A DNA stretch of 64,000 nucleotides from Prorocentrum cordatum (GCA_963575745.1 CAUYUJ010016157.1:229311-293310); one strand, 5' to 3'. Numbered from the stretch's first letter, positions 40,770 through 51,061 are shown. Made by a program: numbers and translations. Notes: a model not told the origin generated them from the letters alone.

Positions 40770-41846
40770 TTGATGGGCTACGGGAGGTCGGAGAGGACGA
40801 CGACGAGGACAGGCGTCATGAAGAAGGGGGACATGAGCGACCTGATCGCGGAGCAGGTCTCGGTGCCGAAGGTCGGGACGAAGGGCCTCGACGTTGTGCG
40901 GCTTTCGCCTACGGCGCGGCCCTACCTGGAGAACGTGGAGGGGCTCATGCTGAGGGACGACGACGAGGTGGATTGGGTGAGGTGGTACAGCGACCCTGGG
41001 TGGAGGATCAGGTCGAATCGGCTGGCCCTGGCGCTCAGGATGTGGGAGGCTGGTATGTTGAGTTATGTCGACAAGGTGAAGGAGCACGTGGGGGTCTTCA
41101 CGGTGGTGAAGTCCTTGGAGGAGGGCAGCATGACGGACATCAAGTCCTCCGGGCTGGCGTGGGACTGTCGGCGTCTGAATCTGAGGTTCAGGAGACCACC
41201 ATGGACGGGACTGGGATCACCGAGTGCTCTGAGTTCTCTGGATCTGTCGCCCGAGGTGTTGGGGGAGAGGGAGTTGTTCTCGTTCGCGGGTGACATCCCA
41301 GACTGGTTATACCGTTTAAGGTGGACGAGGTCGCTAGCTCAGTATTGTGTGCTGGAAGACGTGTCACCGAGCGAGCTGTGGGAGCATGCGGAGGGACAGG
41401 GGAAGGACATACCCAGGCCAGGCGAAGGAGACCGGGGGGTAGGGGCTATCGCCCCCGTGATGGGGCATTCGTGGGCCGTCTTCCTGGCTCATTCGTGCCT
41501 CACCGATTCGATCAAGGCGGTGAAAGGGCACGACCTGGGGGAGCTGGCCTATGGGAGGCCGACCCCATCCTTCGAGACGTGTCAGCTGATGCTGATGCTG
41601 TACATCGACGACTACATCGGCTTCAGGCTCCTCGACCCGCTCGAGGGCGATATCGATGTGGACAAGGAGGTGGTGAAGAAGGTGTTGGTGGACAAGGGGC
41701 TCGACGTGCAAAAGGAGGAGTGGGGCCCTGGGCTGCAGCGCGGCCTCGGGATCACGGTGAGAGGGCGGCCGTACCAGGTGACGATCCATCCCGACAAACT
41801 GAGGGAGCTGGTACTGGCAACGGAGGCCTTGGCGGTGAAGCCCTAA
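40770..41846 (+). CDS. Retroelement reverse transcriptase
   Basis: 358 codons in one frame. RT landmarks of the DIRS type: LAWDCRRLNLRFRRPPWTGL (fingers), FAGDIPDWLYRL (first catalytic Asp, about 41286), PVMGHSWAVFLAHS and LMLMLYIDDYIGF with the YIDD catalytic pair (41601-41618), then KEEWGPGLQRGLGITV. It copies the element RNA into DNA. The frame stops at 41846 and RNase H continues in another frame, so RT-RH are separated by a frameshift. Confidence 0.85.
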   Translation: MMGYGRSERTTTRTGVMKKGDMSDLIAEQVSVPKVGTKGLDVVRLSPTARPYLENVEGLMLRDDDEVDWVRWYSDPGWRIRSNRLALALRMWEAGMLSYVDKVKEHVGVFTVVKSLEEGSMTDIKSSGLAWDCRRLNLRFRRPPWTGLGSPSALSSLDLSPEVLGERELFSFAGDIPDWLYRLRWTRSLAQYCVLEDVSPSELWEHAEGQGKDIPRPGEGDRGVGAIAPVMGHSWAVFLAHSCLTDSIKAVKGHDLGELAYGRPTPSFETCQLMLMLYIDDYIGFRLLDPLEGDIDVDKEVVKKVLVDKGLDVQKEEWGPGLQRGLGITVRGRPYQVTIHPDKLRELVLATEALAVKP

Positions 41847-41959
41847 GTCTCTCCTGCGAGGCTCTCGTCTTTGCTGGGCATGTGGACCTGGGCCCTTATG
41901 ATTTGCCGCTCTGGGTTTGCCATTCTGGACGCGATCTACAGGTGGATCAACGAGCACGG

Positions 41960-43230
41960 CGACTCTTGGGAGGAGGTGCTGCCCCCCACGACGGATGTGG
42001 TCTCGGAGCTCGTGGCGTTGGCCAGCCTCTCGGTGTACTTTACGTCGGACTGGAGGCGGACTGGGCCACGAGGGCTTACATGACGGACGCCTCGGAGTTC
42101 GGGTACGGGGCGGTCGTGACCGAGGTCACCGCGACGGAGTGCAGGATGGAGGTGGCGAAGGGCGACCTCCAGACCTGGACCGTCAGGGCCGACGAGGCCT
42201 TCACAGCGGTGGAGGAGGAGGTCGCGCGCGAGGGCGAGGAGGACGACGAGATGGTGGGGCCACCAGTGGGACGGCCTGGTTTCCTGGAGCTGGCGAGTGG
42301 GGCCGAGAGGATCAGCGACGACGTGGTGAGTCGCACCAAGTCCTGGCGCGAGGCGTCGGACCTCTTGAGGGGCCCCTCCTACGAGCTGACGGAGCCGAGG
42401 GAGCTGGAGCTTCTGTTTGGGCGAGTACGTCGACGGTGGTGGTGGTGCACACATCTGGCTCCCTCCAGGTCGCCCTTGGAGCAGCTGATCGCCTTCGAGG
42501 TCGCCAAGCTCTTCCACAGGGGGGGGGGCTGATCTTCACGGCGGTGGTGACGGCGGAGGCGGAGGTCGAGGCGCTCTGGGAGGATCTCACCAGGCTCGAG
42601 GAGGTCTTCACTTTTCGGACGGCCACGGAGACTGGGTGCCTGACGATGGTTACGAACGACGGGCGCTTCGGGGCCCTGCAGTGCGAGCAGGATCGCAAAG
42701 CAGTGCAGGTGGAGGCGACGGAGTTCAGGCACGGCTCGAAGTGGAGGACTACCTACTGCGAGCAGGTGCTGAAGATCGAGCCGCGCTGGGACATGGTCGT
42801 TGCGGGGGCCCAGGCGAGGCTGGAGGGTGGCATCCTCAGGGTGGTCAAGAGGCGTGGACAGGCTCTACCTGCCGCGAGGATCTGGACGAGGGTGGATCGC
42901 TGGTCTTTACTCTTCAAAGGATTGTGGCAGCGAGAGGAGCACAACAATATCCTGGAGTTACGTACGATTGTGTCCCTACTGCGACATATGTCGCGCACAC
43001 GGAACATGTGGGGCAAGCGCGTGCTGGTGTTCTCGGACTCCCTGGTGGCGATGGGCGTCCTTACCAAGGGGCGCTCGTCGGCGACGGGCTTGCTGCGCTT
43101 GGCTCGCCAGGCTTCTGTTGTGGTCCTCGTTTTCGGTATCAAGCTGTATTTGAGGTGGGTGGCGTCGGAGGACAATGTAGCAGATGGTCCAAGCAGAGCT
43201 TTGGACATCGGGGCGGCCGAGGCGACGAAG
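41960..43230 (+). pseudogene. Retroelement RNase H region, frame-broken
   Basis: The N-terminal half is in one frame (AYMTDASEFGYGAVVTEVTA, 42077 on, to a stop at 42532). The C-terminal half is in another: WQREEHNNILELRTIVSLLR, GKRVLVFSDSLVAMGVLTKG and LRWVASEDNVADGPSRAL (about 42930-43200). The D...E...DS...N-x-A-D-x-P-S-R pattern is the DIRS-type RNase H. The shift near 42530 disrupts it. Confidence 0.75.
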
Positions 43231-43334
43231 GAGGAGCACAAGTGGAGACACACGCCGAAGGCCGTCCGCGCCATGCTTGCAAGACCCTGCACTACTGCGA
43301 GTACGACGGGACCTACCACGTCGACATGGTGAGT

Positions 43335-44097
43335 GGTCACCGCGCCGACGAGTTGGGGGAGTACGAGGACGTCGACTACGAGGAGCTCTACTGGACCCTG
43401 GAGACGCTGGCGGCGAACCGGGGCGTGCGATCCAGGCCGTCCTGGAGCTGGCTGCTGGTTATCTTGGGCGGCCTACACGGAGCAGGTGCAGCGCTGGCTC
43501 TCATCATCCTGGACTTGTGCCACGCCGGGTGTGTCCATGAGGCGTGCGCGGTCCTGGTGCAGCTCGACGGCTGGCTACGTGAGCAGGACTGGGCTCAACT
43601 ACGGAAAGGCAGCATCTCGGTGGATGCGCAAGGGCGCATGGCATTATTGCTAGGAGATCGAGCGAGAGGGGAGAAGGTCAAGACGGGCTCGGGGGCAGGG
43701 AGTGGAGGTACTGATGGAGCTGACGAAGTGCGTGCTGCTCACCCTCGCCGAGGATCTCGCAGATGATGAGCTCGTCTTCCCGATCACCCCCGACAAGTAT
43801 CGCAGGTGTTGGCAGTCTCCTCTTCAGAGGTTGGGCCTTGAGGCCCTTGGCCCTCCTCATGGCATCCGACACGCGGGTGCTGCTCAGCATGTGGCGAATG
43901 GAGGAGAATTGGAGATTGCAAGGAGGAGGGGGCGCTGGACTACTTCGAGCGCCTGGCAGCGCTACACGAGGACGCACGTCTTGATACGGCGGCGCCCCCT
44001 CCTCCAGAAGGATCAGATCGTGAAGGGCGAACGTTTTTGGCAGGCCCCAGGCTTGGCGATGGCCACTGCGCTGGGGGAAGTCCAGGGCGGCACGTAG
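43335..44097 (+). pseudogene. Retroelement tyrosine recombinase, frame-broken
   Basis: The enzyme that would integrate the circular DNA copy. The first part, in the 42636-43766 frame, contains VLVQLDGWLREQDWAQLRKG (putative first catalytic Arg in LRE) and RGEKVKTGSG (putative Lys). A shift at about 43690 leads to the C-terminal catalytic part (43702-44097): PPHGIRHAGAAQHVANGGEL carries the H-x-x-R (43858-43869), followed by ARRRGRWTTSSAWQRYTRTH, whose Tyr codon at 43963 is the nucleophile. This enzyme, not a DDE integrase, defines the element class. Confidence 0.82.
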
Positions 44098-44472
44098 GCC
44101 GCTCACCGTTTGCTTGATTGCGGCTCTCTTGCAGCTTTCGAATGACAGCCTCGACCTCGGCTGTGCGTCGCTGCAGGCGCGGCCCGAGGTGGGGCGCCCG
44201 AGAACAGGGGGCAGGGCCCTGTTTCGATGCCGTGGCCCCACCTAGCCGCATCTCCTCTCTCTTCACATCTATGTAAGAGTTTGGATTTCGAAGTGCGTTT
44301 TCTTTGAGCTTGCAATTAATCTGGGGATCTGTGCCAAAGCTGGGGGGGGGTGATTTTTTGAGTATAATACCTGTATTCTGCTTTTCCCGCCCTCCCTCCC
44401 TCTGCCTGCGGTGCTTGTTTCAAAAATTCTGAACGCAGGGCCTTCGGCCAGAAGGGGCTTTTTGGCCTTTGC
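44098..44472 (+). other. 3' untranslated part of the retroelement
   Basis: Lies between the recombinase frame and repeat B1. No frame or repeat is recognised. Confidence 0.5.
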
Positions 44473-44778
44473 GGGGCTCGCACTCTCAATTTGTTGTGCT
44501 TGATCGGCCCCTGGGGGGCCATGAAGGTCAGGTACCTGTGGGCCCTCCGTGTGGAGGGCTGTTTTCTGCATGACGTTGGCGAGTGATATGAACTTTACTT
44601 GGGGCGTAGACCCTTCACTTTCGCTCGTTGCTTGTAATGTGGTCGCTTTCATCTGCTGCTGCTGTGTCGGATATTCATGCTCGGTGTGCCATGGACTTTT
44701 TATTCGCCAGGCCTCTCGGCCTCTGCCGTCTGCCCCCGGGCTCTGGCACGTAGGGCCCCCAGCACAGCTAATTTAAAT
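44473..44778 (+). repeat. Split direct repeat B1
   Basis: 306 bp, GGGGCTCGCACTCTCAAT...CACAGCTAATTTAAAT, directly joined to A2. It contains the hairpin GCCCTCCGTGTGGAGGGC. Confidence 0.9.
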
Positions 44779-44898
44779 ACATGTTTTACTAAACGCACTT
44801 TTACATTGCTAGTGCTCCCCCTCGTGTGCCGTCCCTCTCCCTCTTGTCCTCGTCCTCGCCCTTGTCCTCCTCGGCTTCGCCGCCGCTCAAGTTTCGGC
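44779..44898 (+). repeat. Split direct repeat A2
   Basis: 120 bp, about 97% identical to A1. The B1/A2 junction AATTTAAAT/ACATG is what a circularised element (B2 joined to A1) would contain. Confidence 0.9.
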
Positions 44899-44921
44899 CC
44901 CGGCCCCCCTCCCTGCGTGGA

Positions 44922-45228
44922 GGGGCTCGCACTCTCAATGTGTTATGCTTGATCGGCCCCTGGGGGCCCATGAAGGTCAGGTACCCGTGGGCCCTCCGTG
45001 TGGAGGGCTGTTTTCTGCATGATGTTGGCGAGTGCTCTGAACTTTACTTGGGGCGTAGACCCCTCACTTTCGCTCGTTGCTTGTAATGTGGTCGCTTTCA
45101 TCTGCTGTTGCTGTGTCGGATATTCATGCTCGGTGCGCCATGGACTTTTTATTCGCCAGGCCTCTCGGCCTCTGCCGTCTGCCCCCGAGCTCTGGCACTT
45201 AGGGTCCCCAGCACAGCTTAATTTAAAT
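44922..45228 (+). repeat. Split direct repeat B2
   Basis: 307 bp matching B1. It ends CTTAATTTAAAT at the right boundary, after which the Rep codon AGC (minus strand) begins. Confidence 0.9.
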
Positions 45229-48200
45229 GCTGTTGGAGCGCCGCGCGTACTCCAGGAGGCTCATGTCGTCGGGTCGCCAGGCGCTGTGCGTGTAGCGCTC
45301 GACGACCGCGGGCATCTCCTTGCCCTTCCACGGCACGGGCACGGGGAAGTTCTTCACGGTGCCGTGCGCGAGGACCTGGGGGTACTCCGCTGCGGCGAGC
45401 TGGAGCCACATCTCGGGCTCGAGCGGGTGGAACTCCGTGAGGATGCGGCGGCTGATGGCGTAGTCGGAGGCCTCGTCGTTGAGCCACTCGGAGGAGAACT
45501 GGTCGGAGAACTTGGCGGTGTAGGAGGAGACGTAGCGCAGGAGCATGCCGCGGCCATCGGAGGTCTGCACGTCCATGTGGGACTTCATGCCCGCGATCAC
45601 GGCAGGCATGTAAGCGCGGAGCTTGTGGTGCAGGTCCCTGGCGGTGTGGTGGAGCCTCAGCGTCTTCCCCCGCTCGTCCCAAGTCGATTCCTCTTTGCGC
45701 TCAGGCCACGGATGGGAGCCGTGCGTAGAGGTCTGGGAGCCCATGACGATGTGGTAGAGCTGCTCCTGCTCCTCGTCGTCTGGGATGGTGGCGGAGACCT
45801 TGCTGGGGAGATCGGTCGTGGCGACCTTCTCCAGCCAGACGAGGCAGTGGACGTGGGGGCGGCCGCTGCCGTGGTAGGCGTGCCGCGCGTTGGGCCCGCC
45901 GCGCTTGCGCTTGCCGTCCTGGAACTCGATGCGCGCGAACTGCGTGATCACGCGCTGCGTGGGCTTGCCCTCGGCGTCCTTGCCAGCAAGCACGTGGTGT
46001 GTCCACGCCGACGACTCCCTCGAGTTGACCTTCCCCTGGGTGCCCGTCAGCAGCCCGACGGTGGCCTGGGTGAGCACGTGCGACAGGTGGTAGGTCTCTG
46101 CGGCCGGCAGCCAAGTGCGCGACCGCAGCGTCCGCCGCATCTCGTCCTCGACCCAGACGTGGAACGGCGTGGACCACTCCAGCGGCGACAGGGTCACGAA
46201 CAGGGTCGGGAAGCCAAGCTGGCGCTGCAGGTCGATGAGGGCGAAGTGGTAGGTCCGCCAGTACTCGGGGCTGAAGGACATGCCAGCCAGCGCCAGGCGC
46301 ATGGGCACCTTGGCAGCGTGCTCCTTGCCCCCCAGCGCCGTCCAGAGCCAGAGGTCGTAGACGAACTGTGCGAGCTCGGTGTCGGCGCCGTAGCCGATCA
46401 CGGGAGAGAAGACCTTCGCCGTGTAGTCGCGCTTGAGCGACTGGCGCTTCTTGCCGTCGGCCTCCGCGTCGTCGCTGTCGGCGGAGTCGTCGGTGTCGTC
46501 GAAGTGCGCAGCCCGTCGCGCGGCCCGCGTGCGCACCACCCGCCGCTCGTGCATCAGGCGGACGTAGGTCTCGCACATGGACACCCTCGGGTACAGGTGG
46601 GGCCAGAGGGCCGTCTCGATGCCGAGCTGCTCCACGAGGCGCATCGCGAGGCGGCGCTTCTTCTGAGAAAGGTCGTTGCGGTTCCTGCGGAGGAACCTGT
46701 TGTGCAGGCGCATAATGGCGAAGTACGCGCTCTTCTGTGGGTGGGCCAGGTAGTATTCCGTGAGCGTGGCCCAGCTGGAGAAGTCCTCCTCGGCGGGGTC
46801 GTCGTTCGCCTCGAGGTACTCGAGGGCGTCCATGGCCCTGCGCTGGTGGCGCTCGGGGAGCTCGCTCACGGCCGTGAGGACGTCGATGGCCTTCCAGCGG
46901 AAGCCGATCATGTCAGTGTGGACCCTGTATCCGTGCGCGGCCCGCGCATGCGGCCCGATAGACACCTCCATCGGCCTCAACGCCTCGAGTGCGGCCACGC
47001 TGAGGTGGCGCAACGGCTCGGGGATGTCCTCGATCTGGACGGCGGGGTAGCCCACTCGCTTCTCTGGCGGGCTGGCGCAGTACTTGCACTTGTTGATCCA
47101 GGCGCTGCGCTGGCCATCCTTGCGGCCCTTCTTGCGCTCCGCGTCGGGGAGGCGCATCATCGCCGCCGCCACGTCCGCGGGCGCGAAGGACCTCTTCTCC
47201 AGGCGCTTGCAGAACTTGCACATGCCCCAGAAAGCGAGCTCCGCCCACTTGGTGAAGGCCACGGCCTGCGGCTCCGCCCAGTCCTCGACGTCGTCGTCCA
47301 GGGCGGTCTTGAATTTGTTGCGCCGGAACTTCCTGTCGTCCCTGATCCAGGTGGGGTAGGCCCTGCGCGTCTGCTTCTTCTGCCGCGGCACCACGCTCAC
47401 GCGATGCTTGAGCGCCTCCTGCCACTCGCTCTGGAGGTCGGTCGCGGGCACTGGGTTGTCCTTCTTCCGTTGGCGATGAAGCGCGCGCTCGGCGTTGGCT
47501 TTGTACTTGTCCCGCTTCTCCTGGCCGAGTACCGCGGCGATGAAGTCGAGGGCGCCGTCGACGAGGTCGGGGCGATCGTACTGCATGAGGCTCTTGAGCG
47601 CGCTGGTGATGTCCTGGCCCTTGCGGACGGAGTCCCGCTTGCGGATGACTTCACCGTCGCAGAACGTGCAGCGCACATCGCCGCGTCCTGGGGTCACGCG
47701 AGCCCGCTCGCCAGGGCGCCCGTCCGTGGCATAGGCGCAAAGCCCTCCGTCTTGTTTACCAGGGCACAGATGGTTGCCGTATTCTCGTTTCTTCGGCTTC
47801 GGCTGCTCCTCCTGCTCGGGCAGCGCCTTGCTGGCAGGGCGCTTCCGCGCTGCCCTGGACAGCGGTGGCTCCTCGGCAGCATCCCCCTCGCCATCGCTTC
47901 CTGCGTCAACTAGCTGCGTGTCTTGCGCGTCCTCCAGGTCGAAGAGCGGCAGGTCGTCCTCGCCCAGCACCTGCTCGTCGCCGTCCAGGTCGTAGCCCTC
48001 GGGTTCGAACAGTTCGTCCTCGCCCCACGGCTGCATCATCCCCTCGGAGATAAGCTGGTCGACCCACTCCTCCTGTGCCTTCCGTCTCTCCTCCGCGGTA
48101 AGCTCGTCGGACCCTGCGGCCTCCTCGGCCTCCGAGTGCGCCGCGGGCGTGTCGGTGCCTTGCGCGGCCTCGCCAGCGTCGGGCGAGGCGGTGCCCTCCT

Positions 48201-49062
48201 GGTCCCTCAGCGCGTCCTCCCAGAAGCGACGGTGGGAGGAGTCGTCGGAGTCGTCTTCCCCGCCGTCGTCGATGAGGCCGAACACGTTGCCCAGCTCGTC
48301 GACGTCATCGCCCTGCGACCCGTCGGACTCGTCTTCGCTGCCACCAGACGCCCCTGCTTCCAGGTCGTAGAACTGCGCCCGGGGTTTTGGCGGCGGTCGG
48401 GCAGCCCTGGGCATGTAGTAGGAGCAGGCGAGGATCCAGTGGGGCGACGAGTGGCCGTCTGGACCAGTAATCATTTGGAACGCAACCCTGTACAGCAGCG
48501 GCGCGCCAACGTCGCCGAACTCGATGACAGGGATGGGCGCGCCACCGCCGACGGTCGGCGCAGCATGCACAACACGACCGTTCACGGACTTGGCGTAGAT
48601 CTCCAGCGCCTCCGCGTCGACGACGTCGTCGGCCGCCGCGTAGTTCTGCTTCCGGAGGTAGCCCACTGGATCGTCGAGCTCGATGCGCCCCTGGAGGACC
48701 CTGGCGTAGAAGGGGAGCTCGTCTTCGCCAGGATACCCTGCGTCCCCCGCCAACCGCAGGCGCGCGGCCTTCTGGTGCAGACTGTCGTCGTCCCCCATGG
48801 CGCCAATGATCCTGTCCACGAGCGCCTTGGCCTTCTCGCGCTCGCTCGCCTCCCTGTCGGGGTCATCGTGGATGAAGCCGTCGACGTCCCTCTCACGCAT
48901 CCACGCCCGCGTGTCGCGGGCGGCGAGCGCGCAGTAGGAGAGGCACCTCCCGTCTGGCGGCACGGGCACGTTCAGGTCTGGCTGCCGAGGCGGAGCCCGA
49001 CGGACTTGTTGCGGCCCCGCAGCGACGGAGCTGGCGGGGTCGGCTGCATCGACCTCGTCCAT
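45229..49062 (-). CDS. Helitron Rep protein with N-terminal OTU-like protease domain (interrupted)
   Basis: 1,278 codons from ATG at 49062 to the insertion point. Residues ~35-215 look OTU-like: VPPDGRCLSYCAL holds the D-G-x-C nucleophile motif and SSPHWILACSYY the C-terminal His. An acidic linker (~220-400) and Cys-pair segments (CPGKQDGGLCAYA...CTFCDGE; CKFCKR; CKYCASP) follow. The HUH Rep core: FPTLFVTLSPLEW (motif 1, ~46180-46215), GRPHVHCLVWLEK (HUH, 45828-45866) and YVSSYTAK (two-Tyr nicking motif, Y-x3-Y, ~45512-45538). The Rep nicks and transfers single strands for rolling-circle transposition. The frame runs into LLEYARRSNS and then, inside the foreign repeat, Ile-stop at 45225-45223. 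It is intact up to the break. A 971-codon antisense frame is an artefact of high GC. Confidence 0.85.
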
Positions 49063-49089
49063 GGCTGCCGAGGGTCACTCCCGCGCGGT

Positions 49090-49567
49090 GCCTGGGAGCG
49101 CCACGGGCCTCTTCTGCGCCCCTTCTGCCCTTGCCCGCGGGGTGGCCTTGGTCGATCATGTACCTCTCGTAGTCAGCCTTCTTGTACCTCCCGTCAGGAT
49201 CCCAGCCGTCTGGGACTGCCCGGTAAGTCGCCGTGCCTTCCTGGCCTTCGATCATGAGGTACCTGATAGTGGAGCTGAACAGCGTGACGTCCTCCACGGT
49301 CATTGCCCACGTCTTCGCGTAAGGCGGATGAACTTTCTCGGCAGGCCACCTGTGCCTCGGGCGCAGCTCGTTCCACTCGGCGTCGCCCATGATCTGGAAA
49401 GGGTCCTCGCCGAGCGTCACGCTGCCCCAGATCTGGCCCTTCTCGCCCACGAGCCGCTTCCCGATGTAGCGCTGGTGCCGAATCTCCAGCGTCTTCGCGC
49501 CCTCCAGCATCAGGTCGAACCTCAGAGGAGGGCCGTTTGAGACACGGAAGTTTGCCCTCGGGGTCAC
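49090..49567 (-). CDS. ASCH/PUA-like domain protein at the Helitron 5' end
   Basis: Starts with ATG at 49567. FDLMLEGAKTLEIRHQRYIG is followed by GQIWGSVTLGEDPFQI and AEWNELRPRHRWPAEKVHPP, then YAKTWAMTVEDVTLF. The pattern G-x-K-T-x-E-x-R, a G-x-V/I-x-G strand, P-x-H-R-W, then P-Y-x-x-T-W fits the ASCH/PUA-like RNA-binding fold as I know it. The frame is +1 relative to the Rep frame. It would run on over the Rep N-terminus to 48893 as an arginine-rich shadow, so the real product probably ends near the Rep start. It may be a separate protein, or the N-terminus of one polyprotein separated by a frameshift. Confidence 0.55.
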
Positions 49568-49665
49568 CCACTATCGGCACGGCTGAACACTCGGGAAAAC
49601 TGGTGCTGGTGTGACCCTGGGAAAGGTCAGGGACCGCTTTACAACCCCCAGTATCTCTTACCGCC

Positions 49666-50136
49666 CTATTCCGCGAACCATTTCCTGTTGAGCACGAGGA
49701 TCGGGTCCCCCACGTTCGCCGAAGGTTCCACAATCACGTGAGACGCAGAAGTCGTCGTCGAGATCGACGTCGATGTCGTCGTCGTCGTCGTAGTCCGACA
49801 GGTCCTCAAGAATGGCGCTGCCGTAGAACTCGGTGGCGGCAGGAGGAGACTGGGCGTCGAGGTCACCGTGGCGGCCGCTGTAGTGGTCACAGCCACGAGG
49901 GAGTCGTCCATGTAGTTGTCGTTCTCGTAGATGTAGTTGCTCTGCCCGTTGTCCGTGTCGCTGTGCTCCACTTCGACGAGAAGGCGTGCGCGCCCGCGCT
50001 GGCTGCCAGTCGGCGATGCCATGCTGCGGGTGGCTCTCATATCCAGGCGGAAGGAGAAGAACACCGTGCTCGCGACGCAGTAGAGGCCGAGGCAGATGGC
50101 GATGGCGCGGCCGAGCTTGCTCGACTGCGCGGCCAT
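49666..50136 (-). CDS. Small type II membrane-anchor reading frame, possibly a first exon
   Basis: 156 codons from ATG at 50136. A short basic N-terminus is followed by one hydrophobic segment, AIAICLGLYCVASTVFFSF (residues ~11-29), then a Ser/Thr/Asn-rich stem. This fits a signal anchor of a secretory-pathway type II protein. From about residue 85 the frame becomes a Thr/Ser/Pro homopolymer. The alternative frame reads TEFYGSAILEDLSDYDDDDD, equally plausible, so a frameshift or splice near 49880 is possible. It lies between the Helitron 5' coding end and a satellite field, so it may be a captured host exon. Function unknown. Confidence 0.4.
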   Translation of the reverse strand: MAAQSSKLGRAIAICLGLYCVASTVFFSFRLDMRATRSMASPTGSQRGRARLLVEVEHSDTDNGQSNYIYENDNYMDDSLVAVTTTAAATVTSTPSLLLPPPSSTAAPFLRTCRTTTTTTTSTSISTTTSASHVIVEPSANVGDPILVLNRKWFAE

Positions 50137-50169
50137 TGTCGCGATGTAAAGGCTGAGAGTTTAGAAGCA

Positions 50170-50990
50170 CTCCTGGGCTTGCGCAAAGGGACAGAAGTGT
50201 CCGCGGGGATGCGATTCGAGACACTTGACTCAGCCGACGGCTACGGAAGGGTGAGGGCACAGGTTAGGAGGTGGCGCGGGGTTGGACTGGCCCAGAGCGG
50301 GCCATTGAATATCCGCAAGCGAAGACCCTACACGCATGAGGGTCTTAGGGGTGGGAGGGGTAGATACATCCAGGCCTGGAGGGTTGCGCTCGGACGGCCC
50401 CTTGGGTAAGAGCAGGCGGGGTGTGCCCCTCTGCCGAGATTTTATATGATCGCACCCCTGCGGCGTGCAATCTGAGTGGGCAGGGCAGAGGCGGAGGGCC
50501 CGAGGGCTGGATGCAGGCAGGGCATCCAGAGGATCCGCGGGTGGTGTCGGGTGTAGAAGCCCCCAGGAGCTCCCAGGCGCTCCCGCAGAGTCTCCGAGCA
50601 CAGGAGGGTCAGAGGGTTGGGAGGGGTAGATGCGCCCGAGCCTGGAGGGTGGCACTCAGATGGTCCCCAGCGCCACAGCCAGATGCCAACGGCGACGACG
50701 ACGACGCAGGGCCACATGGCACGCGAGCGGGCGCAGCGCAAGCTGTGAGCGACGATCTCAGCAGAAACGCTTGAACCAGAAGGCTCCGGAATGGTGCTCC
50801 CAGGCGCTCCCAGGCGCTGGGTTCCTGCGGGGTTCCTGGGGGCGCCTCGGAAGCGATTGAACCCCCTGGGGGAGCTTGAAGGCTCCTGGGGAGCTCTTGG
50901 GGAGCTCCTGGGGTGTCCTGGAGGGCTCCGAGCCAGCTCCTGGGGAGCTGGGGTGCTCCTGAGGGTTGCCCGCAGGCGCATCCTATGAGC
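50170..50990 (+). repeat. GGGTGGGAGGGGTAGATGCG and GGGGAGCTCCTGGGG repeat area
   Basis: Two related blocks containing GGTGGGAGGGGTAGATACAT / GGTTGGGAGGGGTAGATGCG (50348 and 50613) about 265 bp apart, then GGAGCTCCTGGGG-type repeats at 50850-50960. Frames are low complexity. Confidence 0.5.
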
Positions 50991-51028
50991 TTCCCAAGCG
51001 CTCCCAGGCGCCCCCAAGCGCTCCAGAA

Positions 51029-51061
<33 letters not shown>

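Larger units (their letters stand above)
38088..45228 (+). mobile_element. Tyrosine-recombinase retrotransposon (DIRS order, Ngaro/PAT-like split repeats)
   Basis: 7,141 bp inserted in the Helitron with no target duplication. It carries split direct repeats: A1 (38088-38207), then genes, then B1 (44473-44778), A2 (44779-44898) and B2 (44922-45228). A1 and A2 differ at about 3 of 120 positions; B1 and B2 are also nearly identical. Between them lie a Gag-like frame, RT with YIDD, RNase H and a tyrosine recombinase with H-x-x-R and Tyr, all on plus. The repeat layout matches the known PAT/Ngaro model, in which a circular intermediate is integrated by the recombinase. The genes carry frameshifts. 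Confidence 0.9.
36321..49567 (-). mobile_element. Helitron-like rolling-circle transposon, split by a nested retroelement
   Basis: A minus-strand coding block runs from an ASCH-like frame through OTU-like, zinc-finger and HUH Rep domains to a PIF1-type helicase. The combination of OTU with Rep/helicase is typical of Helitron2/Helentron-type elements. It is interrupted at 38088-45228 by a tyrosine-recombinase retrotransposon. Removing that insert joins codon AGC (45231-45229) to AGG (38087-38085) in the same frame, giving about 1,866 codons without a stop. The coordinates given are the coding span; the true termini were not identified. Confidence 0.85.

Noticed and set aside
38088-45228. Considered a DIRS1-type element with inverted termini
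   Set aside because: The terminal repeats are direct and split (A1...B1 A2 B2), not inverted, which fits the PAT/Ngaro layout.
44998-47913. 971-codon plus-strand open frame
   Set aside because: It lies exactly antisense to the Helitron Rep gene, is rich in Arg/Leu/Val/Gly/His and has no motif. High GC at third positions keeps the opposite frame open.
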